Source: Darksidea phi (taxonomy: Eukaryota > Ascomycota > Dothideomycetes > Pleosporales > Lentitheciaceae). Taken from it: a stretch of DNA of 64,000 nucleotides. This document shows, in pieces, positions 56,466 through 64,000 of the stretch (position 1 is the stretch's first letter; each line of letters opens with the position of its first letter). The translations under genes and the position numbers were made by a program. Under the pieces are notes generated by a model, which did no database searches, was not told the DNA's origin, and was given only the letters and a program-made list of their open reading frames with translations. The stretch covers positions 186,001-250,000 of the forward strand of contig JASJFT010000001.1 in the NCBI GenBank assembly GCA_030770425.1, read 5' to 3'.

Positions 56466-58561
56466 CGCGAACGTGTCTCCACTTAACTTTAGACGAACTT
56501 CGCATTCCGAAAGAGCAATCTAAGACGACGGAAATTCACCTCTAAACCGCGTCATATGCGTCAGCCCGGTGCTGTCCAACCACCCGTTATCTTCCACTTT
56601 AGCTTCAGAACGCCACCGGTGGAGTTTCAACAAGCGAATCTGCTTCACAGAACGGCATCACGAGACGCCCAGTCGTTTATTTCGTATTGCACCACTGTCA
56701 TCGTTTACGCTGGCGGCCCGGGTCATGTTAGATACAGCGGTAATTGCTGGTGGTGGCGCACGGAGTTACTTCCTATCTGGTTTGCGCGACGCCACTTGCA
56801 TGTGGAAGCTCGGCTGTAGGCGTTATTGTTCTATGCGCGTTCGCCTGCGGCTTGGAGAGCAGTAATGGGTATGACTGGGTAGTGGGAATTTGAGTGTGCT
56901 GTATGGATGCCTTATCCCGATTGGGGAATGTGGGCATTGCGGGCTTGTATGCAGCTTTTGTTCCCCTTCTGGCAATCTGAGGCGAACGAGGTGCATCCTT
57001 AATTAGGCTGGCCCAGGTCTAATATATTTGGCAAAGCGAGCATAGGGTACAGAACTGTACCGCGCTGAAGAACTGTTATCTCTCCAGCTGAACTTCGACA
57101 GACGATGTGCAGCGTTCTCTTCGCTTCCAGACTTATTCCTGTTGTGCTCTTCCCCTTTGTAGCTGGTCTTCAAGTGCTGCTATATGTATTATGTTGTTCG
57201 ATCAATCTCCAGAAGCTCGAGCATAGCGTGATGACGTTCGCATGCATATCATGTCCCAATTCTTATTCCCATCTGTATCCATCACCGCTTTCCATCTTAC
57301 TTTCGGCAACATGCCTCCTGCAACGCTACACCGCCAAATGGTCACGTCGAAGGAGCGAATACCCTCGCCTCGGTCGGTAAAGATTCTACGCTGCCGAGCT
57401 ACTAGTTACAGCGAAGCCATGCGAAAGCGATAGTAAAACGTTCCTTTGACGATCTAATTTCGCGTTTGGCGTTAAACACGAACTGGACCGAAGACATATC
57501 GCATCCCGCTCCAAGCCTACTATCGACTGCACAGAATCCTTCCAGAAGGGCAGTTGAACAACATCAATCTCGATCCGAATCCTCCCTCCCCTACCCGGCG
57601 GACTTTCCGTATTGTCCTTGTTGCATTCATCCTCAGCTCCACATCCATCCAAGCTCACCCGTCAGACCCACAACCCAAATGATCCTCTTCGCTTATCCTT
57701 GTCCGCCTTTCGCATTCCTCGACCAATCGAATCCCTCCAGCACCAGTGCATTCGCTAAACTTTACCCGAATGGGCACTAGTGCCGTAGGGGTCCCTGGAT
57801 GACGACGACGACACTCGGTTCACAGGGTATGCATAATAGCGTTTTGCTTGATGACAAGGGGGGGGAGTTCGACGGGGCCAAGCGAGAGCGGAGTGGCCGT
57901 TAGGCTGATGACGCCAATGCTGAGGTTACACTCGGTAGATGCGATAGAGGGGTTGGGCTGGTTGGATCAACGAGGCACTGAGCGGTGAGGGTGTGACTTG
58001 GTGTTGGTACGGGGTACGCGACGCGTCGCTGGCTACAGGTGAGCCGATGTATGAGGATTTGGAACTCGGAGTGCCCGAGAGGGCGGCCAGTCAGGGTACG
58101 GATGTAGCGAGGGTTGGGGCTTCGTCAGCTGACTCCTTGCTTTTTGTCTTCTGTATGTTAGCTTAGCACGTGCGGTCGCTGGAATGCCTCGTGTTTTTGG
58201 AATCGTGGAACATGGTGAGTGGATCCTTCATGGGATACTGAGGGAGAGCAGACCTCGAGAGCAATGAAACCAACGAGAGCAATGTCCTCAGTCAGCCATT
58301 TAGTACTTCTACTGCGTCACTGTGACTACGTCTGATGAAATTTGCATCAGGCCAAGGGTCTGTCGGTGTGTCGTTGCAAGGAGTGGAGATCATGGACGGG
58401 TAGGCCTGTAGACTGCAGTTTAGTTCAAACATTACAGGATATCAAGGGGCGCTACAGTATCGTGGCAAAAGTCTGTGTTTTACTTTGGCTAGTTTTGCCC
58501 GGTAAAGTCTATCGAGGCTTATGTCAGGATACGATGTCAACGGTCCGAGTGAGCCGTTTCG
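56466..58561. other. Intergenic, no gene recognised
   Basis: About 2.1 kb between convergent genes. Short open frames exist, but none has recognisable motifs or splice support. Confidence 0.4.
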
Positions 58562-60551
58562 TTACCCCGCGAATCCTCCCCTCGCCATCTTCTTCGCTCG
58601 CTGATTCCGGTGTTGCTGCCCTTTGTTTGCTTCCTTCCTCTGGCGTGCAATCTGCGTTGACTTGTCGCCGGGCGGCCCAGCAACGTTCCCGCGGCCTCTA
58701 CCACTACCTCCGCGCCCCCTACCTCTACCACGGCCACCCCTACCACCACGATTTCCATCCCCACTTGCTTCCCCCTCCGATCCGGCGGGGCTGTTTCGCC
58801 AGGCAGTCGATGCCAAATCTGCTTGCTGACCCGCAAAAGCAGAGAACTTAGCCTCTAATCGCCGCAGGCGCTTCGGATCGCGTCCTACCATAAGGCCCCA
58901 GCCTTCGATCGCCTCATCCGTCATACCAGTCTCACTCTTCAGAGCTGTTCGTGGTTTTCCTCTTCGCGTTTCTGCATCCCGCCCAAATAGCGCTGGTGTA
59001 GATGAATAGGCTCTAAACAACGCCTCCTCGTTCTTGTCTGCATTTGCGTCCTCTAGCCCTGGAGTGGCCGAGTCGATGGTGCCGCCAACGTCCTCCACAT
59101 CATACGTGTCGTCTCGCTCATCATCATCCGAATCGAAAACTGCTAGAGCAGAAAGAATGGCTGATTTGCTGGGGGCATTGTCGCGGTCTGAAAGCATTTT
59201 GTCTGCGGTGAGTTGTTGGTTTCTTCGGCCAATGTGCACTCGAGAAGTGTCGATAGCAAGCTTGTCAAATTCGTCGTTGTCAAACTTATTACGACGTTCA
59301 TAAACTGGGGGTGGAGGGGAGTGTGGGATGAGAACCGGGGCAGGCGAAGCAGCAGCAGCCGGTCTGCAACATTAGCAAACGGATGCGAATGATCAAGGAT
59401 GTGTGTACATACAGTGGCTCGCTCCTATTGGCATCAGCGAGGCATGGCGGTAATGAATCTTCGAGCAGGTGTGCAGTAACTTCTTCGACACTGTCTTTGT
59501 ACTCGTGGAGCAGCTTCGCCACAAAGCCCGAACCAAGGTCCGGGAACAAGTCTTGTACCTGCCTGATCAAGCTCATACGGTGGATGTGAATATCTCGAAA
59601 TGCTCCATGCCCATTGTCATCGTCGGCAGCCTTTCCCTTCCCTTTATCAATTTTTCGCCGAACTAGCTTCTTCGGTCGGGCAATAGACGACTGCTGGAAT
59701 ACGCTCAGCGAGGCGGCAAAGTTCTTCACCCTTGTGGCTTCCGGACCTGTAGCCTTGTCCCGGATATGGTTCAGAAAAGGCGTGTTCGTGACCAGATCCG
59801 AGACCAGTGTTTGTGGAGCAGCGCCCGGTTTTGGCTGCTGCTCTCCGTTCGCCTTAAGACTGTACAGGTGATCCGATAGAACAGAGAACTTTGGTTTTTG
59901 ATCTTCCAATAAAGCAGTAAGACCTAAATATGCGGTGGCCGTAAGTTTCCCTTGCAGCGCACGTGGTACTTTGGGATACGCGTTACAAAGCGAGTCTAAA
60001 AAGTCGGATCCAGTGAACAGGTAGATGCCAGCATGTGAGGATACCTTTAAGAGCGGCACTACCTTATTCAGAGTTTCTTCAGCATCTATTGGCCTCTTTG
60101 AATCCAGATTTCTGATCAACGAGTTTTTGGCCAGCTGAAAACTCTTCTCGATATCAGCGCTTCTCCTTCCCCAGAGGTTTTCGAGCAGCGCTCGAAATTG
60201 TGCGCTTTTCGAAAAGACTCGAGAGACGTTCGATAGCATAGGCCAATTCAAAAGAGACAGGGGGATCTGGTCCCCGGAGTAGATTCGATGAATTATGAAG
60301 AAACACTTTTTGCGTAATGCCGTAGTTCTCGGTAGTATGCTGTCGTCGTGGGCCAACTCATGGAAAAAAGAGATAAGGAAGCTGGTCAACGAGCTGTCAT
60401 CTGAGATAGTAGCCCCAAATTTCTGATCATTGAGTCGAAGGTACAACTCAGCCAGGGAGGTCCACGAGTCCAGATATAGTGCCCACTCTTGAGGAAGGAC
60501 GCTGCGGCGGACCTCGACATCCGGAAACGGCGCAAATTGAGGCAGAGACAT
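58562..60551 (-). CDS. cue3: CUE-domain protein Cue3 (ASCC2 homologue, RQT complex)
   Basis: Exons 59413-60551 and 58562-59363 over a 49-nt intron (GTATGT, branch GCTAATG, TTGCAG) give 646 aa. The first 250 residues match the ASCC2/Cue3 helical region (SLPQFAPFPDVEVRRSVLP, LRKKCFFIIHRIYSG, HAGIYLFTGSDFLDSL, TAYLGLTALLED). The ubiquitin-binding CUE domain is at about 330-370 (IRQVQDLFPDLGSGFVAKLL, SVEEVTAHLLED). The C-terminal part has acidic DSDDDERDDTYD, then an RGG-type GRGRGRGRGGSGRGRG tail ending in a basic KKMARGG. It acts with the Slh1 helicase in splitting collided ribosomes. It shares a 335-bp upstream region with RPS20. Confidence 0.9.
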
Positions 60552-60885
60552 GATTGGAGATGACGGACGTTGGGTGCTTCGTTATCGTGGGTCACTCCTC
60601 TTCAACGAGGCATAGTGTTCCTCAAGAGCGAAAGCTGAGTCTAGTGGTTGTTCAGAGTCATCGTCTTGAAGGCGAGCCCCGCTAAGCCGAAATGGAGCTA
60701 GCGCGCCAAGATTTCAAAATTCCGCCCACATCGCATCTTGAAAATTCGCTAGACGCCAACGACAAGCTCGCACGCACGCAACACCACCCCAGTCATCACA
60801 TTACAGCGATCACCGATCCGGGTCGTGACTGGAAGCTATCCGACATCTCAATTCTCAATTCCAACAGCCTACTTCGACAGCAACC
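60552..60885. promoter_or_regulatory. Bidirectional promoter of cue3 and rps20
   Basis: 334 bp between the divergent ATG codons of a ribosome-rescue factor and a ribosomal protein, so co-expression is plausible (inference). No TATA box stands out. The rps20 side carries a CAATTCTCAATTCC-type pyrimidine-rich leader. Confidence 0.45.
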
Positions 60886-61386
60886 ATGTCTTGTGCGCCT
60901 ACCCCAACCGGAGAACTCGTACCCGAAAGCTAATTGCGAGCAGACAACAAGCCTGAGAAGGACTTTGAGGGTCCCAAGATCCACAAGATCCGAATCACCT
61001 TGACCAGCCGCAATGTCAAGGTACGCCCCCACTTCGATTCTATAGCTATTGATTCAGCTAACCCCTTCCCAGAGCCTCGAGAAGGTCTGCACTGAACTCA
61101 TCGACCGTGCGAAGACTAAGGACCTCCGTGTGAAGGGTGGGTAATTCCGCAAGATTACCTTACGAAGGATTGCACTAACTTGACAGGCCCCGTCCGCCTG
61201 CCCACCAAGAAACTCAAGGTCACCACCCGCAAGACGCCTTGCGGTGAAGGATCCAAGACTTGGGACACGTACGAGATGCGCATCCACAAGCGCCTCATCG
61301 ATCTCAACGCCCCCACCGAGGTTGTCAAGCAGATCATCATCAACATCGAGGCGGGTGTCGAGGTCGAGGTCACCATTGCTGCATAA
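60886..61386 (+). CDS. rps20: Small-subunit ribosomal protein uS10 (RPS20)
   Basis: Four exons (60886-60892, 60944-61020, 61073-61136, 61187-61386), introns 50-52 nt, 115 aa. The first coding exon is only 7 nt (ATG TCT T, donor GTGCGC, branch GCTAATTG, acceptor AGCAG), giving [19 protein letters not shown], the known N-terminus of fungal S20. The rest is fully conserved: [62 protein letters not shown], and [20 protein letters not shown]. It is part of the 40S head. The exon 3 to 4 join uses donor GTGGGT to complete a Gly codon. Confidence 0.95.
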
Positions 61387-61904
61387 GCGGAGACATGGAT
61401 AGCTGCCGATGGGTTGTCTAAGGACGGAATGGCTACGTGGTAAGGGGAGCTTGCCAGAATCTATAACAATGAAACTGAGTTGATTCCACACGCTGGATAT
61501 TCTCATTCAGCAACCTTTGGCCGTTTACAGACTTGCACATACAAACCGGTTGCTGCACGAAACATTCGAAGGATGGGAAATATTATGCCGCCCTACCTCT
61601 TCAGAACTCATCATGCTTTTGTTCCATATGTGTTCGGCCGAGCATAGATCCTCGACGCACAATAATGCCTGATATAGCTAGACCTACATACACCGCTTTT
61701 CAGGCACCACTTTTCAAGGATCAATTCAACAGTCCGAGGCTCGCGCCATGATCAGACGAGAGCGCGCGGCCATTAGGCAATCATTCTCTCAAAAGGCTCA
61801 GCAAGTATCCTAACACCTTCGGTTCAAATACCGAGTTCCCTTGTTTTATCTTCCTGCAAAGGAGCTCTCTTGAGTTTCTAGACTGCGTGTGAGGTCGGTC
61901 CACA
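61387..61904. other. Intergenic, ole1 promoter
   Basis: About 520 bp. No gene. A T-arm-like sequence near 61818-61836 was considered and rejected as a tRNA. Confidence 0.4.
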
Positions 61905-63273
61905 ATGGCGGCCACCAGTTCCAACCCTAAAGTCAAACTCCATATCAGCAACCAGCCGGTTACTCTCCAGAATTGGTACAAACACATCAACTGGCTCAGC
62001 ACCACCCTCGTCATCCTCATCCCCATTTTTGGTCTCTACGCTGTCCGCTACACCCCCCTGCAACGTGCAACTGCCATCTGGTCCGTCATCTACTACTTCC
62101 TTACTGGTTTTGGTATTACCGGTGGCTATCACCGTCTCTGGTCTCACCGTTGCTACTCGGCACGCACGCCCCTCTGCTACGTTCTCGCCTTTGTTGGAGC
62201 CGGCGCCGTGCAAGGCTCGATCCGGTTCTGGAGCAGCAAGCACCGCGCCCACCACCGCTGGACAGACACAAGCAAAGACCCCTACAATGCGCTCCGCGGT
62301 TTCTTCTACTCGCACTTAGGCTGGATGGTGTTAAACCAAGATCCGAAGAAGATTGGGCGCACGGACATCTCCGATCTAGATGCTGACCCGCTGGTTGTAT
62401 GGCAGCATAAGAATTACGGGAAAGCCCTTCTTGGGGCTGCTTGGATCTTTCCCATGTGTATTGCTGGACTAGGATGGGGCGATTGGTGGGGTGGATTGGT
62501 GTATGCGGGGATTGTGAGGGCGTGCTTTGTGCAGCAGGCTACGTTTTGTGTCAATTCGTTGGCGCATTGGATTGGAGAGCAACCGTTCGACGATCGGAGG
62601 ACGCCAAGGGATCATTTCCTTACAGCTATCGTGACTCTCGGAGAAGGATACCATAACTTTCATCACGAGTTTCCCAGTGATTATCGTAAGTCTTACCTCG
62701 CTCAAATCTAAAGCATTAGTGAAGTCTAACAGACGACTAGGCAACGCCATTACTTGGTATCAATACGACCCAACCAAGTGGATGATCTACGCTCTCTCCA
62801 AAGTTGGTCTCGCCTACAACTTAAAAGTCTTCCGCGACAACGAGATTGAGAAAGGACGTCTACAACAATTGCAAAAGAAGCTTGACAGGCGTAGGGCTGG
62901 GCTCGATTGGGGCATTCCACTCTCCCAATTGCCCATCATATCATGGGATGACTTTCAGACCCGTTGTGCGAGCGGCGAGGTAGCTCTCGTCGCTATTGCC
63001 GGTGTCATCCACGACATTACGGACTTCATTGCTGGACACCCTGGCGGCAAAGCACTCATCAGGTCTGCAATTGGGAAAGACGCCACGGCACTTTTCAATG
63101 GTGGGGTTTACGAGCATAGTAATGCGGCGCATAACTTGCTGTCGAGTATGCGTGTGGGTGTTCTTAGGGGCGGTCAAGAAGTGGAAGTGTGGAAGCAAGT
63201 TGATCTGATGAAAGATGCGGCTGGAAAACTGGTCGTTAGGGCCGGAGAGCAAATCACTAGGATCAGCCGTTGA
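61905..63273 (+). CDS. ole1: Acyl-CoA delta-9 desaturase with cytochrome b5 domain
   Basis: Exons 61905-62685 and 62741-63273 over a 55-nt intron give 437 aa. Three His boxes bind the di-iron centre: HRLWSH (76-81), HRAHH (113-117) and HNFHH (250-254), with NSLAH (217-221) as extra ligand region. Four TM helices are expected, for example [16 protein letters not shown] and [15 protein letters not shown]. The C-terminal cytochrome b5 domain has HPGG (360-363) and a second heme His in YEHSNAAH. This domain layout is that of yeast Ole1. It makes palmitoleate and oleate from acyl-CoA in the ER, taking electrons through its own b5 domain. The start follows a CGTGTGAGGTCGGTCCACA leader. Confidence 0.95.
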
Positions 63274-64000
63274 CAACGACCGCTTCTGCGGCATAAGCAT
63301 CGTATGCTGTGCTTTGACATCGCGAGCCTAGTCCGCTAGTATCACTAACTCCGACCAATACGTTCTTTTACCCCCACTGGCTCAAGACCTCTCCAATGCT
63401 ACACCTCATGATATCTTTCATACAAGTCGACTGTTGAACTTGTACATGATTGTACGGAGTGCAGTTGGCTGAGAGAAACGACAGACTGGGGCAGGTTTAT
63501 TCATTTGAGCGATTAAAGCCTTGATGGCTTGTTAATGAAGGCACTAGCGGCGAGTAATTTCTCGGTTTGGTATATCAGCAGAATAAATGAGAAAGGCTGC
63601 ACAACCGTCAAGCGCTCTCCTATCACTGGCGGTACCACTGCTTGATATAGAACCGCATGCGGCCTTACCGGGATCGTGGGTACAAAACCCCTGCTATCCT
63701 AATGGTTAATCGGCAAAACGGAGAACTACCACGTGTTCGCTTCCCCACACACCTGTGATTGCCCAGTCTCTAAAGCCTCTGTGATTGACGCAAATTTACC
63801 TGTAGCATCTACATGAGTCGTACGCTACTATGGACTATCAATTTCCGCAATCATTGCCTGCGGCCAATTGGTGCATTTGTCCGAAAATCCGAATAGCGAT
63901 GCAGATTGCCCAGCAACTCCATCACCCTGGACGGTACAATACTAGCAGTATAAATATATCGAGAATCAGTAATCTTTTTATTCTCCATCCAACGCCTAAT
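63274..64000. other. Intergenic, no gene recognised
   Basis: About 730 bp to the window edge: the 3' flank of ole1 and unexplained sequence. Confidence 0.4.

Noticed and set aside
58537..58836. Val/Glu-rich frame and Pro-rich frame over the RGG region of cue3
   Set aside because: Both are reading-frame shadows of the Gly/Arg repeat codons.
61760..61836. tRNA-like T-arm (TTCGG TTCAAAT ACCGA)
   Set aside because: No matching acceptor stem, anticodon arm or D-arm at the right distances; taken as chance.

Overview
The window is nuclear DNA of a filamentous ascomycete. Genes sit on both strands without operons. Most carry introns of about 45-70 nt with GTRNGT donors, CTAAY branch sites and YAG acceptors. 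The content includes fungus-restricted families: a HET-domain protein, NADPH oxidase NoxB, a DUF2985 membrane protein and fungal BTB proteins. The mix and the AT-rich relic islands fit a Dothideomycete such as a Pleosporales species, but that placement is inference.

Layout. 1-6.1 kb: the 3' end of an unknown gene, an F-box/YccV-domain protein, then an AT-rich stretch with two decayed BTB genes. 6.6-12.1 kb: a mitochondrial block with an Mtf1-like factor, ribosomal protein bL31m and, from a shared promoter, a flavin-reductase-like protein with a long unknown tail. 13.0-15.4 kb: two BTB paralogues in tandem with a diverged direct repeat between them. 15.8-25.9 kb: DUF2985 membrane protein, NADPH-dependent reductase of the Gre2 type, protein kinase and HET protein. 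27.2-31.2 kb: a secreted two-domain protein ending in an Aim6/PLC-like phosphodiesterase, an orphan membrane protein and AT-rich relics.

31.9-37.5 kb: eIF1, DNA ligase I (Cdc9) and an F-box protein. 38-39.1 kb: a disrupted metallo-beta-lactamase-fold gene. 40-45.7 kb: noxB, a classical SDR and Emg1/Nep1. 47.2-49.2 kb: a VOC (glyoxalase-fold) protein with a glycine zipper and a long disordered tail. 49.2-52.9 kb: gene-poor, AT-rich in part. 52.9-63.3 kb: Tan1, an aminoglycoside-phosphotransferase-like protein lacking canonical catalytic residues, Cue3, RPS20 and the delta-9 desaturase Ole1.

Functional themes: translation and ribosome biology (eIF1, Emg1, Tan1, RPS20, Cue3, bL31m), mitochondrial expression, DNA replication, lipid desaturation and ROS signalling. 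These housekeeping genes alternate with accessory islands of HET, BTB, F-box and relic sequence. I see no biosynthetic cluster, CRISPR array, rRNA or convincing tRNA. The most unusual items are several domain fusions, an in-frame stop-free intron, the BTB family with decayed copies and a repeat, and a predicted pseudo-phosphotransferase. None can be called a new system from sequence alone.
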